DNA of 36,809 nt from Gammaproteobacteria bacterium (GCA_022451485.1 JAKUQS010000026.1:1-36809), one strand, 5' to 3'. Counted from the first letter of the stretch, positions 1 through 10,052 are shown. Notes: a model not told the origin generated them from the letters alone. Numbers and translations: made by a program.

Positions 1-1340
1 ATATCCGCGGTATCGTTGACCACACCCTCACCGAAACAACGGTCCAACAAATCGGACATGCTGTCGCGAGCGACACACTCGCTTGCCAAAGCGATACAGT
101 TATCGTTGGCCGCGATGGTCGACTTTCCGGACCACGACTCGTCAGTGCCCTTTGCGACGGCATACGTGCCGGTGGGTGCGATGTTGTTGATATCGGCATG
201 GTAGCAACGCCGTGCACTTACTTTGCAAGCCATCACCTTAATATTGGCTCAGCGATATCGGTCACCGGCAGCCACAATCCGCCCGAATACAACGGACTCA
301 AGATTATGGTGGACGGTGAAACGCTCTTTGGCGAACGCATTCAGCGCCTTCGCCAAAGAATTGAAACAGGAGAGTTAGAACACGGCAATGGCAACTACCG
401 ACAAACAGATATTGTCGAGGACTACCTGAACCGAATAACAAATACCATTGAACTTGAACGTCCGCTGAAAATCGTGACTGACTGCGGCAATGGAGTGGCT
501 GGCGCGCTGGTGCCAAGACTTTTTCGCGCGTTGGGGTGTGAGGTGATTGACCTATACTCAACCGTCGACGGTACTTTTCCGAATCACCATCCTGACCCTA
601 TACGACCAGAGAACTTAACCGACCTGATTGCAACCGTTCAGAGGGAAGGCGCAGAATTTGGCCTCGCATTTGATGGTGATGGCGATCGCCTTGGGGTCGT
701 GTCGCCAGACGGTCGTATTATTTGGCCCGACCGTCAGTTAATTCTGTTTGCCAGGGACGTTTTGATTCGACACCCCAATGCAGAAATCATCTTTGACGTT
801 AAATGCACGCAGTTGCTGAGACAAACCATCTTGGAAAGTGGTGGCATTCCCACTATGTGGAAAACGGGACACTCGTTGATTAAAGCCAAACTACGAGAGA
901 GCGGTGCTCCCCTTGCAGGTGAGATGAGCGGCCACATTTTCTTCAACGATCGCTGGTATGGCTTCGATGATGCACTCTATGTCGGTGCACGTCTTTGTGA
1001 ATTACTCGCTAAGGAAAAGGTTTCCCCGGAAACAATTTTTCGCGAACTGCCAGACACACTCAACACGCCAGAACTTCGACTTGAAATGACGGAGGGTGCG
1101 CATCACGACCTTATCCATCAACTAGTAGCTAACGCCCATTTTTCCGATGGCACGGTCAGTCATATTGATGGCATTCGAGTTGATTTTGAGGATGGTTTCG
1201 GTCTTGCCCGGGCTTCCAATACCACCCCAACCGTTATCTTTCGCTTTGAAGCGACCTCTGAGAAGAAACTTGATCAGATTAAATCGCTCTTTCGCGACCA
1301 GCTACTGTCCCTGGAAGATGACCTCGACTTACCCTTCTAA
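1..1340 (+). CDS. algC: Phosphomannomutase/phosphoglucomutase, 5' end cut by window
   Basis: Interconverts hexose 6-phosphate and hexose 1-phosphate (mannose and glucose) for nucleotide-sugar, LPS and exopolysaccharide synthesis. The frame is open from base 3 to the TAA at 1338-1340, so the gene begins before the window; the ATG at 198 is internal. The leading residues (IRGIVDHTLTE, then VGRDGRLSGP) match the family's domain 1. The phosphoserine loop GSHNPPEYNG lies near base 265, the metal loop DGDGDR near 675, the sugar-specificity loop GEMSGH near 920 and the phosphate loop RASNTTP near 1210. GEMSGH separates PMM/PGM from phosphoglucosamine mutase (GlmM). It converges on parC with a 42-bp gap in which I see no clear terminator hairpin. 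Family assignment is firm; the choice between algC and manB as a name is convention. Confidence 0.93.
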   Translation, partial: IRGIVDHTLTETTVQQIGHAVASDTLACQSDTVIVGRDGRLSGPRLVSALCDGIRAGGCDVVDIGMVATPCTYFASHHLNIGSAISVTGSHNPPEYNGLKIMVDGETLFGERIQRLRQRIETGELEHGNGNYRQTDIVEDYLNRITNTIELERPLKIVTDCGNGVAGALVPRLFRALGCEVIDLYSTVDGTFPNHHPDPIRPENLTDLIATVQREGAEFGLAFDGDGDRLGVVSPDGRIIWPDRQLILFARDVLIRHPNAEIIFDVKCTQLLRQTILESGGIPTMWKTGHSLIKAKLRESGAPLAGEMSGHIFFNDRWYGFDDALYVGARLCELLAKEKVSPETIFRELPDTLNTPELRLEMTEGAHHDLIHQLVANAHFSDGTVSHIDGIRVDFEDGFGLARASNTTPTVIFRFEATSEKKLDQIKSLFRDQLLSLEDDLDLPF

Positions 1341-1382
1341 CCAGTCACTGCTCCACCAAATTCGCGCTGGGTGTTAAGACTT

Positions 1383-3674
1383 TTAGTCCGTCGCAACATT
1401 AATCGCTTCAGGCCGGCGATACCCTTTCGGTAACGCCCTTCCACGCTGGGCCCTCTCGCCGAGATACACATCAATATCAGCGGGCTTTAGGCGCATGTGC
1501 TGCTTACCTGCATGAATCTTTAGTACATCGCCCTCTTGAAAAACAACCGCAGCAACAAGCCACTCCTCTTGTGCACGGTAACGTGCAGTAGGAATGTTGA
1601 TCAGTTTGACACCCTTACCACGTGACAAACGCGGCATATCTCCTAACGCTAAGACCAGCATCCGCCCCGCGCTGGTGATCGCGGCAACCCAATCATCCTC
1701 ATAGTCATAAACCCGCTGCGGAGGCAACACCGCCACATTTCGTGCCGTTAAGACTGCCTTACCAGAACGATTACGAGTCACGAGTTCTCCCATTGGAGCG
1801 ACGAACCCATATCCAGCATCTGTCAACAAGAGATATTCCGTGGACTCGCTACCCGCTAACAAACCACTGAATGTAACCCCCTCGGGAGGCTTCAAATCCT
1901 TGGACACCGGCTCACCCAGGCTACGAGCCGATGGCAACATGTGCGGTGCCAGCGCATAGGTGCGACCGGCTGAATCCAGACAGAGTAAGGTTTCGTTACT
2001 TCGTCCAAGAACTGCGTGGAGAAATCCATCGCCAGAGCGATAATTCAAATCACGCGGCTCCACATCGTGACCTTTTGCCGCCCGTATCCAGCCCTTCTGA
2101 GACAGCACCACAGTCAAGGGCTCTGAGGGGATCAGGGCCGACTCGGACATCGCCTGAGCAGCCTCCCGCTTAACTAGCGGCGAACGACGTTCGTCACCGA
2201 ACGCCTCCGCATCCGCCAGCAGTTCATTTCGGACTACCGTCTTGAGACGCGTCCGTGACTTTAGGATTTTAGATAATTCTTTTTCCTCCGCCTCGAGCGC
2301 CTCTTGCTCTGCTCGAATCTTGATTTCCTCTAACTTAGCAAGCTGTCTCAACCTAATCTCAAGAATCGCTTCTACCTGTTCCTTACTCAGTCGAAAACGT
2401 TTTCGCAAAACTGTTGCCGCATCATCTTCTTTACGAATTATCCGAATAACCGTATCGATATTCAGATAGACAACCATCAACCCCTCGAGAAGGTGCAATC
2501 GTGTCACGACGCGATCCAAACGATACTGGAGTCGGCGACGCACCGTATCGAGCCGATATTTAAGCCAATCAGCGATCAAGGTCTTCAGGTCGAAAACCCG
2601 GGGTCGCCCATCCAGTCCGATCACGTTCATATTGACTCGGTAACTCTGTTCGAGGACTGTGCTAGCAAACAAGTGTTGCATCAATGCCGCCCTATCCACT
2701 CGATTGGAACGCGGCTCAATCACGATTCGTACCGGATTTTCATGATCTGACTCATCACGAATATCATCCACCATCGGCAATTTGTTGGCCGCCATCTGCG
2801 CGGCAACCTGTTCGATGACCCGTTCACCAGAAACCTGATAGGGCAGCGCCGATATGACAATGTTTCCCTCTTCGGGCTCCCACACCGCTCGGTGCTTAAC
2901 CGAGCCTGTACCCGTACGATAAATTTCGAGAATGTCCTCCCTTGGCGTAACAATTTCAGCGGCCGTAGGAAAATCCGGGCCCTGAATATGCTCACATAGT
3001 TGATCGATACTGCTACGACTGTTTTCCAGCAATCGCACACAGGCACTCACGACTTCTCGAAGATTGTGAGGCAACAAATCTGTTGCCATTCCCACGGCAA
3101 TTCCAGAGGCGCCGTTCAACAACACCGTCGGCAAACGCGCCGGCAAACGGGTTGGTTCCAACAGCGTACCGTCAAAATTAGGAACCCACTCCACGGTGCC
3201 CTGGCCAAGTTCAGATAATAAGACCTGGGTGAAACGGGACAAACGGGCTTCCGTATAGCGCATTGCTGCAAATGACTTCGGGTCATCCTGAGATCCCCAA
3301 TTGCCCTGACCATCCACCAAGGGATAACGCAAGCTAAATGGCTGCGCCATCAGCACCATGGCCTCATAACACGCGGTATCGCCATGCGGATGAAATTTCC
3401 CTAGGACATCGCCGATCGTACGAGCAGACTTCTTGTATTTGGCCGTGACATTAAGGCCGAGTTCAGACATGGCGTAAACAATTCGGCGTTGCACCGGCTT
3501 GAGCCCATCTGCCAATGCAGGTAATGCCCGATCCATGATCACGTACATGGAATAATTCAGATAGGAATGCTCGGCAAAGGCCGCGAACGGGATTCGCTCT
3601 AACGGTGCTGACTGAACAAGAGGCATCAGGGCCTTTTGCTTTTTTCGCGGTCGGTTGGTTGCTTTACGCGGCAT
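1383..3674 (-). CDS. parC: DNA topoisomerase IV subunit A
   Basis: DNA-cleaving subunit of topoisomerase IV, which decatenates replicated chromosomes with ParE. From the ATG at 3674 it is 763 residues, close to the 752 of E. coli ParC. The catalytic tyrosine is Tyr140 in [11 protein letters not shown]. The quinolone-determining stretch reads [10 protein letters not shown], with Thr where E. coli has Ser80. The C-terminal half carries the degenerate beta-pinwheel repeats and lacks a GyrA box, which argues against GyrA. An in-frame TTG at 3683 is possible, but GGAGAG lies only 1 nt before it and 10 nt before the ATG, so ATG is preferred. Its partner parE is on the same strand about 24 kb away. 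Confidence 0.96.
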   Translation of the reverse strand: MPRKATNRPRKKQKALMPLVQSAPLERIPFAAFAEHSYLNYSMYVIMDRALPALADGLKPVQRRIVYAMSELGLNVTAKYKKSARTIGDVLGKFHPHGDTACYEAMVLMAQPFSLRYPLVDGQGNWGSQDDPKSFAAMRYTEARLSRFTQVLLSELGQGTVEWVPNFDGTLLEPTRLPARLPTVLLNGASGIAVGMATDLLPHNLREVVSACVRLLENSRSSIDQLCEHIQGPDFPTAAEIVTPREDILEIYRTGTGSVKHRAVWEPEEGNIVISALPYQVSGERVIEQVAAQMAANKLPMVDDIRDESDHENPVRIVIEPRSNRVDRAALMQHLFASTVLEQSYRVNMNVIGLDGRPRVFDLKTLIADWLKYRLDTVRRRLQYRLDRVVTRLHLLEGLMVVYLNIDTVIRIIRKEDDAATVLRKRFRLSKEQVEAILEIRLRQLAKLEEIKIRAEQEALEAEEKELSKILKSRTRLKTVVRNELLADAEAFGDERRSPLVKREAAQAMSESALIPSEPLTVVLSQKGWIRAAKGHDVEPRDLNYRSGDGFLHAVLGRSNETLLCLDSAGRTYALAPHMLPSARSLGEPVSKDLKPPEGVTFSGLLAGSESTEYLLLTDAGYGFVAPMGELVTRNRSGKAVLTARNVAVLPPQRVYDYEDDWVAAITSAGRMLVLALGDMPRLSRGKGVKLINIPTARYRAQEEWLVAAVVFQEGDVLKIHAGKQHMRLKPADIDVYLGERAQRGRALPKGYRRPEAINVATD

Positions 3675-3785
3675 GTGACTCAAACTCTCCGGTGCTTATG
3701 GCAGAATGACAGCGTTGCGTGAACCCATTGGCAGATGTTCCAAGTCTGATTATATCGCTGGCTCTATCGATTGCCCTACTGAAAA

Positions 3786-4382
3786 ATGAATATGCCAATT
3801 CGTCAACTGGAAAACGGGGCGACCCCAGCTGATCCAGAAACTGTGCTGGACTTCCTTGCGGAACAAGGCCTTACATCCACGACCTGTGACCATCCTCCCA
3901 TGTTCACTGTCCTCGACAGTCAGGCACTGCGGCCTCCCAATGTGGATGGTGGTTACACGAAAAATCTTTTCTTGCGCAACAAGAAAGGGATAATGTGGCT
4001 CGTCACCTGTGATGAACATCAATCTGTGGATTTACGACACCTCGGTACGGGACTTGGCGCTGGAAGATTGTCTTTTGCTTCGCCAGAGCGATTAATGCGT
4101 TTCCTAGGCATCACCACCGGTGCGGTGTCTCCACTCGCGCTCATCAATGACGTTACACATAAAGTGCATTTTGCAATCGATCAGTCCCTGCTGCGCCATG
4201 AACAATTACATGTTCATCCGCTAGTAAATACACTAACCACGACACTGAAAACCGCAGGGCTATTAGAATTTGCAATAACAACAGGGCATTCACCCGTCTA
4301 TCTTAAATTTAACCAGGATAAATCGGTAACGGTGGATGAATCGAATAATAAGATGCTCGACGAAAAGCTTAAGGTAACCTAA
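3786..4382 (+). CDS. prdX: Ala-tRNA(Pro) editing deacylase, ProXp-ala/PrdX type
   Basis: A free-standing YbaK/INS-family editing domain that hydrolyses mischarged tRNA, in this subfamily Ala-tRNA(Pro) formed by ProRS. It has 198 residues; the PrdX/ProXp-ala branch is usually 160-200. Visible motifs are DHPPMFTV near residue 35, the YTKNLFLRNKKG strand with the family's conserved lysine at Lys59, the GAVSPLALIND substrate loop (GxxSP) and the late HPLVNT strand. These fit ProXp-ala better than the Cys-tRNA(Pro) deacylase YbaK. It starts 112 bp from the divergent parC start and is followed after 2 nt by an amidase gene, so the two are probably co-transcribed. Substrate choice is inferred from motif likeness only. 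Confidence 0.85.
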   Translation: MNMPIRQLENGATPADPETVLDFLAEQGLTSTTCDHPPMFTVLDSQALRPPNVDGGYTKNLFLRNKKGIMWLVTCDEHQSVDLRHLGTGLGAGRLSFASPERLMRFLGITTGAVSPLALINDVTHKVHFAIDQSLLRHEQLHVHPLVNTLTTTLKTAGLLEFAITTGHSPVYLKFNQDKSVTVDESNNKMLDEKLKVT

Positions 4383-4384
4383 CG

Positions 4385-5794
4385 ATGACCTCATCACCGC
4401 GTCATTTGTCATTAAAAGAAATATTGCAGCAGTTTCGGCAAGGAACGTTGCGCTCTCAGGATGTCACCGAATGTGCCATAGACTGTTACAACGAGGAATT
4501 AGGTGCGTATCGTGATTTCCGTGCCGATGCGGCCCGGGAAATGGCATTACTGGCGGACAGCGCCTTCACCTGTGGCACGGACCTCGGACCTCTCCAGGGC
4601 ATTCCGGTCTCAGTCAAGGACCTTTATGGCCTTGCTGGAACTGATACATATGCTGGCTCTCCCCAGGCGTTACCCCCTGCCTTTCAGGTAGAAGGTCCTG
4701 TCATATCAACGTTACGACGTCAGTTGGCAGTATTTACCGGCAAGTCACATACCGTGGAGTTTGCCTTCGGCGGGTTGGGCGTTAATAGCCACTGGGGCAC
4801 TCCCCGTAACCCTTGGGATGCTGAGGTCCATCGAGTACCCGGTGGCTCAAGTTGCGGTGCGGGTGTGAGCCTTCAGGAGGGATCTGCCTGGATCGCGCTG
4901 GGTAGCGATACCGCGGGATCAGTCCGTTTACCCGCCAGCATGACGGGCGGTGTAGGGCTAAAGACGAGCTATGGGCGTTGGTCGCTCAATGGAATCTTTC
5001 CACTCAGTCCAACACTTGATACCGCAGGCATGTTGACCCGCACCGTTGCTGATGCGCTGATTGGCTTTGCCGCGATCGACCCTTACTACCAGGGACGCAT
5101 CATGCAACTGGACAACGAAGCGAACCAGACCGACCCCGCTCAATTCGTTATTGGGACCGGCGATCCTTCGCTATGGGAGGATTGTGAACCCGGTATCGCC
5201 GAGGCTGTCGAAATCGCTCTCAAAGAGCTTAGTCAAGCCGGTATCAAGGTAGTGGAAAAAACGGCACCTGAAACTGAACTCGCCATTGAGTTATTCATGA
5301 TCGGTAGCGTATCAGGAGTCGAACTCAAGGAATTCCTGCAAAGCGAATTACCTGCCTGGCTTGACACTGCTGACCCAGTTGTCGGATCACGGCTTACGAG
5401 CAGTTCTACCATTGATGCCGAAGAGTACCTGCGCCGGCGCCGCACCATCACTAATCTTTCAGCGCGGGCCCACGCACTATTCTCAGAGGTGGACGTCATT
5501 GCCTGTCCAACCTTACCCATCACACCGCCTCCACTGTCCGAGGTTTCCGAAGTTGCAGGCTACGGACCAAAGAATGTCCGTGCGTTGAGAAACACGGTAG
5601 TTGGTAACGTGCTTGGATTATGCGGCATCACTTTGCCCGTTGGCCTAGACGCGGCCGGCATGCCCGTTGGCCTTCAACTCCTCGCACGACACGGTAGCGA
5701 TGCCCGGCTACTTGCGATGGCCTATCGTATCGAACAAATCCTAGGCAATGCTCGGGAACGGATTGGCCAACCACCATTGGTCCAAGACAAATAG
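4385..5794 (+). CDS. Amidase signature family hydrolase
   Basis: A 469-residue hydrolase of the amidase signature family, which cleaves carboxamides with a Ser-cisSer-Lys triad. The general-base lysine is Lys78 in IPVSVKDLYG, the cis-serine turn is GGSS at 153-156, and the nucleophile is Ser179 in GSDTAGSVRLPA. In the glycine/serine-rich stretch, GGSSCGAG replaces the more usual GGSSSGS, a mild departure beside the active site. It is not GatA: the context and C-terminal half do not fit, and no gatB or gatC is near. It sits 2 nt after the deacylase gene and is presumably in one operon with it. The natural substrate cannot be told from sequence; AtzF-like or indoleacetamide-hydrolase-like roles are equally open. 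Confidence 0.85.
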   Translation: MTSSPRHLSLKEILQQFRQGTLRSQDVTECAIDCYNEELGAYRDFRADAAREMALLADSAFTCGTDLGPLQGIPVSVKDLYGLAGTDTYAGSPQALPPAFQVEGPVISTLRRQLAVFTGKSHTVEFAFGGLGVNSHWGTPRNPWDAEVHRVPGGSSCGAGVSLQEGSAWIALGSDTAGSVRLPASMTGGVGLKTSYGRWSLNGIFPLSPTLDTAGMLTRTVADALIGFAAIDPYYQGRIMQLDNEANQTDPAQFVIGTGDPSLWEDCEPGIAEAVEIALKELSQAGIKVVEKTAPETELAIELFMIGSVSGVELKEFLQSELPAWLDTADPVVGSRLTSSSTIDAEEYLRRRRTITNLSARAHALFSEVDVIACPTLPITPPPLSEVSEVAGYGPKNVRALRNTVVGNVLGLCGITLPVGLDAAGMPVGLQLLARHGSDARLLAMAYRIEQILGNARERIGQPPLVQDK

Positions 5795-5892
5795 TGCAAA
5801 TTGGGCCTCCGGATTGCCGCAAGAAGGCTCTCTTCTGTCCGTGTCTATCTACTAGAGGTCAAACGCGTATGGGGAAGTCGCATTCCGGGCAA

Positions 5893-5910
5893 TTGTCATA
5901 AAACTGTAAC
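5893..5910 (+). promoter_or_regulatory. Pho box upstream of phoB
   Basis: TTGTCAT-AAAA-CTGTAAC is two direct 7-bp half-sites with a 4-bp AT spacer, the 11-bp periodicity of a PhoB binding site. Compared with the consensus half-site CTGTCAT/CTGTCAC, each half has one mismatch. It ends 49 bp before the phoB ATG, fitting autoregulation of phoBR. A -10 would be expected near 5921; only a weak TTAACT is there, as is common at PhoB-activated promoters. Confidence 0.8.
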
Positions 5911-5959
5911 AATCTCTTGATTAACTCCGGGCCCACAACAGCCGATTGAAACTATTCTG

Positions 5960-6655
5960 ATGGCAACACCGACGGTCCTCATCGTAGAAGACGATTCCGC
6001 AATTCGCGAAATGCTCCGCTTCGTTCTTCAGCAAAATAACTTTGACTTTGTCGAATCAAATAATGCGACAGAAGCACAAAACGTGATCAACCGGCATCCA
6101 CCAAGTCTTATTTTACTTGATTGGATGTTGCCTGGTCTTAGTGGTATTGATTTTGCCAAGCAATTAAAACGAGACCAATTCACTCGCAACATTCCGATCG
6201 TCATGCTCACCGCAAAGGGCGAAGAAGAAGATATGGTTCGAGGTCTCAACAGCGGCGCCGATGACTACATCACTAAGCCCTTCTCTCCCCGAGAACTTAT
6301 CGCTCGATTAAGAGCTGTACTTCGACGTCTCACACCACACGCAAGCGACGAAGCAGTGGAGGTTGACGGCCTGCGGCTAGATCCCGCCAGCCACCGTGTT
6401 TTAATCGATGACCAACCATTAGTGATTGGTCCCACTGAATTTAAGTTATTGCATTTCTTGATGACCCATCCTATGCGTGTCTACAGTCGCAGTCAGTTAC
6501 TCGACTGGGTCTGGGGACCGACGGCATTTGTCGAGGAACGAACGGTTGATGTGTACGTTAGGCGTCTACGTGCGCTCCTAACCCCGACAGGCCATGACAA
6601 ATTACTCCACACCGTTCGCGGCGTCGGCTATCGCTTTTCTCTTGGTGAACCGTGA
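5960..6655 (+). CDS. phoB: Phosphate regulon response regulator PhoB
   Basis: OmpR-family transcription factor activated by PhoR under phosphate limitation. It has 231 residues, about the E. coli length (229). The receiver domain (1-120) shows the acidic pair Asp11/Asp12, phospho-acceptor Asp54 in LLDWMLPG, switch Thr84 and Lys106 in ITKPFSP. The winged-helix domain (about 130-230) contains the [10 protein letters not shown] and [14 protein letters not shown] stretches typical of PhoB. A Pho box lies just upstream, and the gene overlaps phoR by 4 nt, so the two are translationally coupled. Confidence 0.96.
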   Translation: MATPTVLIVEDDSAIREMLRFVLQQNNFDFVESNNATEAQNVINRHPPSLILLDWMLPGLSGIDFAKQLKRDQFTRNIPIVMLTAKGEEEDMVRGLNSGADDYITKPFSPRELIARLRAVLRRLTPHASDEAVEVDGLRLDPASHRVLIDDQPLVIGPTEFKLLHFLMTHPMRVYSRSQLLDWVWGPTAFVEERTVDVYVRRLRALLTPTGHDKLLHTVRGVGYRFSLGEP

Positions 6656-8004
6656 ATCTTCTTGCCAAGACCATTTATAAGGAAGTAGCTGTCTATTTTG
6701 TCTTACTCATCGCTATGCTTCTGATAGGGAATGCAGTCGACCTTACTTTCCAACTACTCTTAGCTGTCATGGCCTTGCTCGCGGTGTTTTTGTTTCTCCA
6801 ATTAATGGCTGTTCTATCTGAGTGTTTGCTATCAAAACAAGTTTTCCCTCTATACCTAACTCCGAGCTCGCGTGCCTTAATCAAATACATCAGCGATAAC
6901 AAAGGTCAAATTATTCAACTAAAAAATAATATCGCACATACGGAAGAAGAATCCCGCAGCACTGCAGCGGAACTCATGCGAAGCCAGAAGGCCTTTCGAG
7001 ATTCCCTATCTGCTCTACCCGATGCCTTGATTGCTCTAGATCAAAATAATCGCATTGAATGGTGGAATGACGCTGCGTCGACATTATTTGGATTGGCAAA
7101 CGCACTAGACAAGAACAAACGAATCGAAGTAGTGATTGACGACGAACGCTTTCGTACTTATGCGTCGAATCCACCCTCTAATCAGGCCATTGAAATTCCC
7201 TCCCCCCTTACAAAAGAAAAAACCATCTCGATACAAATCGTGCAACAAGGCACCGATGTCCGCCTACTTCAGGCAAGAGACGAAACCCATTTACGTCAGC
7301 TTGAACAAGTCCGACGGGATTTTATTGCGAATACGTCTCATGAATTAAGAACGCCGCTTACTGTGATTCATGGTTATATCGAGACACTAATGGATAACCC
7401 TCCGACAGAAGGATCTCAAACATTACCCAACGCATTGACTGCGATGTATCGCCAAACTAGCAGAATTAAAGGAATTGTCGAAGATATGTTGATGCTGTCA
7501 CGTCTTGAACAAGACACGCAGACCACAGTGGAAACAGTCGATATGGTGAGACTGTTGGAGACCGCACGAGATGAAGCAGAAATTCTTAGTGGGAGTCAAC
7601 GGCACAAGCTGACTCTGGACATACAGACCGGATTTCTCCTTGTTGGCAATCAGGAACAAATTCGAAGTCTAGTGGCCAATCTGGTTTCAAATGCTATTCG
7701 CTATACCCCAGAGGGGGGTGAAATAACCCTGCGCTGGTGGATTGATGATAACGGAGCCTATTTCACAGTCAGCGACACCGGTATCGGTATCGAACCAAGT
7801 CAGATATCACGCATCACCGAGCGTTTCTATCGTGTGGATGTGGCTCGATCGAGAGAAACAGGCGGTACTGGGCTAGGGCTGGCAATCGTTAAACACGTAC
7901 TTACACGCATTGGCGGCGAACTCTCAATTAGCAGCAAACCTGGAGTTGGAAGTACCTTTACCTGCCTTTTTCCACGACTTGCTGTGCGGCGAGATACTAA
8001 ATAA
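6652..8004 (+). CDS. phoR: Phosphate regulon sensor histidine kinase PhoR
   Basis: Membrane histidine kinase that phosphorylates PhoB. It has 450 residues, slightly longer than E. coli PhoR (431). It starts at a GTG overlapping the phoB stop (GTGA). Two adjacent hydrophobic helices (about 13-30 and 33-56) anchor it with almost no periplasmic loop, as in PhoR. A PAS domain follows (about 112-210: [22 protein letters not shown]). The HisKA box carries His230 in [10 protein letters not shown], then the N box ([11 protein letters not shown]), G1 (DTGIGI) and G2 ([12 protein letters not shown]). PhoR normally senses phosphate through PstSCAB-PhoU; none of those is in this window, where a PiT carrier follows instead. 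Confidence 0.95.
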   Translation: MNLLAKTIYKEVAVYFVLLIAMLLIGNAVDLTFQLLLAVMALLAVFLFLQLMAVLSECLLSKQVFPLYLTPSSRALIKYISDNKGQIIQLKNNIAHTEEESRSTAAELMRSQKAFRDSLSALPDALIALDQNNRIEWWNDAASTLFGLANALDKNKRIEVVIDDERFRTYASNPPSNQAIEIPSPLTKEKTISIQIVQQGTDVRLLQARDETHLRQLEQVRRDFIANTSHELRTPLTVIHGYIETLMDNPPTEGSQTLPNALTAMYRQTSRIKGIVEDMLMLSRLEQDTQTTVETVDMVRLLETARDEAEILSGSQRHKLTLDIQTGFLLVGNQEQIRSLVANLVSNAIRYTPEGGEITLRWWIDDNGAYFTVSDTGIGIEPSQISRITERFYRVDVARSRETGGTGLGLAIVKHVLTRIGGELSISSKPGVGSTFTCLFPRLAVRRDTK

Positions 8005-8017
8005 TCTATATGGTGTT

Positions 8018-8047
8018 ATGTTACAAACTGTCACTAATTTGTAACAT
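8018..8047. repeat. Perfect 10-bp inverted repeat overlapping a Pho box
   Basis: Arm ATGTTACAAA (8018-8027) and arm TTTGTAACAT (8038-8047) are exact reverse complements around a 10-bp centre CTGTCACTAA. There is no T-run on either side, so it is a poor intrinsic terminator. The right half overlaps the Pho box at 8028-8045. It may be a dimer operator, or a hairpin at the end of the phoR message. Confidence 0.7.
8028..8045 (+). promoter_or_regulatory. Pho box and promoter of pit
   Basis: CTGTCAC-TAAT-TTGTAAC is two direct 7-bp half-sites with a 4-bp spacer, close to the PhoB consensus. A candidate -10, TACACT, lies at 8056-8061, 10 bp after the box, which is the geometry of PhoB-activated promoters where the box replaces the -35. 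The site lies 75 bp before the pit ATG. This predicts direct PhoB control of the PiT carrier; activation or repression cannot be told. Confidence 0.72.
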
Positions 8048-8120
8048 TCGTCTAGTACACTTGCGTTCTCTTCCCAATCAAAGACGTCACACAGTCGATG
8101 CTGAATAACCGGTTACGTTG

Positions 8121-9374
8121 ATGGATTTTTTCTCTGATATCCCGCTACCCCTCTTGATTGCAGCCCTATTGGCGTTCTACATGGCTTGGGCGATCGGTGC
8201 AAACGATGTTGCAAACGCCATGGGAACCAGCGTCGGCTCGGGAGCGCTAACAATAGGCGGGGCGATCATTGTTGCTGCGATCTTCGAATTCGCTGGCGCA
8301 TTCTTAGCCGGTGGTCATGTTACCGATACGGTACGAAAAGGTATGCTGGATATGAGCCTGCTTGACCGCGACCAATTAATTTACGGAATGCTGGCGTCAC
8401 TGGCCTCCGCCGGAACGCTACTTATCGGTGCAACCCGATTTGGTTTACCGATCTCGACTACCCATTCCATTGTTGGCGCGATTGTGGGCTTCGGCGCAGT
8501 CGCCATCGGCATCGACGCAGTCAACTGGCCCAAAGTACTACAAATTGCCCTTTCCTGGATTACCTCGCCCCTGCTCGCGGGCGTCATCGCGTTCGGTATC
8601 TTTCATTTAATCCGTTCAACAATCCTCAACGAGACTGACCCTGTACGTCAAATTCGAAAATATGGCCCTGCTTTTTTCTTTTTTGTCTTTTTTATCATTG
8701 GCTTGGTGACCTTATTCAAGGGCCTGAAGCACATCAATCTTGACCTTAATCTGATCCAAGCGCTTGCAGGCTCGATCGCACTTGGGTTCCTTGGCGCTGG
8801 AATTGGCGCATTCTTCATCCGGCGGGTACAAATTGGAAAAACCGATCCTAACCATCGCTTTGATCAAGTCGAACGCATATTTGTTGTACTCCAAATTCTG
8901 ACGGCCTGCGCGATCGCTTTTGCCCACGGGTCTAACGACGTAGCCAATGCGATCGGACCTCTGGCCGCAATCGTTAACGCCGTCGAAAACGTTGACTTAA
9001 CGGCTAAAGCTCCCGTTGCCCCGTGGATGCTTGCCATTGGAGGCTTAGGTATCGTGATCGGCCTTGCAACGTGGGGTTACCGTGTCATGGAAACCGTTGG
9101 CAAAAAGATAACCGAGCTAACGCCCAGCCGTGGATTCGCTGCCCAACTCGCCGCAGCATCAACCATTGTTCTCGCATCTCGACTCGGCATACCCATATCG
9201 ACAACGCATACACTCGTTGGTGCGGTACTTGGAGTAGGTCTGGCTCGTGGCATTACAGCACTTGATTTGCGCGTAGTAGGTAATATTCTAGCCTCATGGA
9301 TTGCCACTTTACCTATTGCTGCCGCATTGTCTGTATTTTTCTATTTCTTTTTCAAAGGCCTATTGAGCGCCTAG
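8121..9374 (+). CDS. pit: PiT family inorganic phosphate transporter
   Basis: Inner-membrane cation-coupled phosphate carrier of 417 residues. The two inverted-repeat signatures of the PHO4/PiT family are present: GANDVANAMGTSVGSGALT near the N-terminus and HGSNDVANAIGPLAA near residue 275. Each is matched by a later ISTTHSIVGAIVG or ISTTHTLVGAVLG motif. Around ten hydrophobic helices are visible, with a charged cytoplasmic loop in the middle (RRVQIGKTDPNHRFDQVER). The open frame begins at a TTG at 8118, but the adjacent ATG at 8121 is the likely start. Its Pho box places it under phosphate control, and the DUF47 gene 9 nt downstream is its usual partner. Sulfate or other anions cannot be excluded, but context favours phosphate. 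Confidence 0.94.
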   Translation: MDFFSDIPLPLLIAALLAFYMAWAIGANDVANAMGTSVGSGALTIGGAIIVAAIFEFAGAFLAGGHVTDTVRKGMLDMSLLDRDQLIYGMLASLASAGTLLIGATRFGLPISTTHSIVGAIVGFGAVAIGIDAVNWPKVLQIALSWITSPLLAGVIAFGIFHLIRSTILNETDPVRQIRKYGPAFFFFVFFIIGLVTLFKGLKHINLDLNLIQALAGSIALGFLGAGIGAFFIRRVQIGKTDPNHRFDQVERIFVVLQILTACAIAFAHGSNDVANAIGPLAAIVNAVENVDLTAKAPVAPWMLAIGGLGIVIGLATWGYRVMETVGKKITELTPSRGFAAQLAAASTIVLASRLGIPISTTHTLVGAVLGVGLARGITALDLRVVGNILASWIATLPIAAALSVFFYFFFKGLLSA

Positions 9375-9383
9375 GGAGAACAG

Positions 9384-10052
9384 ATGTCTTGGATTGACAA
9401 GTTGGTTCGGCAGTCCCCCATCGAACCCATACAGAAACATATGCATGTTGCTGTACTTTGCGCCCGGGAAATTCTGCCGCTGCTTGATGCAATGGAATCA
9501 GCTGACGACGATAGTATTCGTGAACGACGAAGTGAGATAGACCGACTCGAACATGAAGCAGATGCGATCAAACACGAGATTCGTAGTCATCTGCCACGAC
9601 GATTGATGATGGCTATTGATCGTCGTACGATCCTTGAGATCCTGGATTATCAAGATTCTATTGCTGACACCACACAGGATATTGCCGAACTGGTGGATCA
9701 GCGAAAAATGTACCTGCCGAAAGAGCTCAAAACATCTATTCTTCCTCTAGCTCAACGTGTCGTGGCCGCTTGTGAGCAAGGACAACGCGTTATTAACGAA
9801 CTGGATGAGTTGATCGAAACCGGGTTTGGGGAAAGTGAGGTGGCTCGCGTTGATGAGATGATTCTCGAATTGGGGCGCTTAGAAAGCGAAACTGATGACC
9901 TCCAAGACAAAGCCGCGCGGACGCTTTTTTCCATGGAGTCAGAGCTAGGTATCGCCACGATATTCTGGCATCAAATCATCTCTTGGATCGCCAACCTAGC
10001 AGACTTATCTGAGCGAGTCGGTAATCGACTGCGCCTTCTGATTGCTACTTAA
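9384..10052 (+). CDS. PhoU-like DUF47/TIGR00153 Pit accessory protein
   Basis: A 222-residue all-helical, highly charged cytoplasmic protein of the DUF47 (TIGR00153) family, distantly related to PhoU and nearly always encoded beside pit. The opening (MSWIDKLVRQSPIEPIQKHM) and the heptad-rich acidic helices, such as EIDRLEHEADAIKHEIRSHLP and ELGRLESETDDLQDKAARTLF, are typical. PhoU-like helices usually carry acidic metal sites of E/DxxxD type; candidates are in these two helices. It begins 9 nt after pit with AGGGAGA in the spacer as ribosome site, so the genes are co-expressed. A role in gating or regulating the carrier is inferred from family context. Confidence 0.9.
   Translation: MSWIDKLVRQSPIEPIQKHMHVAVLCAREILPLLDAMESADDDSIRERRSEIDRLEHEADAIKHEIRSHLPRRLMMAIDRRTILEILDYQDSIADTTQDIAELVDQRKMYLPKELKTSILPLAQRVVAACEQGQRVINELDELIETGFGESEVARVDEMILELGRLESETDDLQDKAARTLFSMESELGIATIFWHQIISWIANLADLSERVGNRLRLLIAT

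Noticed and set aside
16-204. Open frame at the left edge on the plus strand
   Set aside because: It is out of frame with the phosphomannomutase, whose own frame runs open from base 3 with family-conserved residues. This is a shadow.
3786-4382. YbaK-type Cys-tRNA(Pro) deacylase
   Set aside because: The GxxSP loop and late HPLVNT strand fit the ProXp-ala/PrdX branch better.
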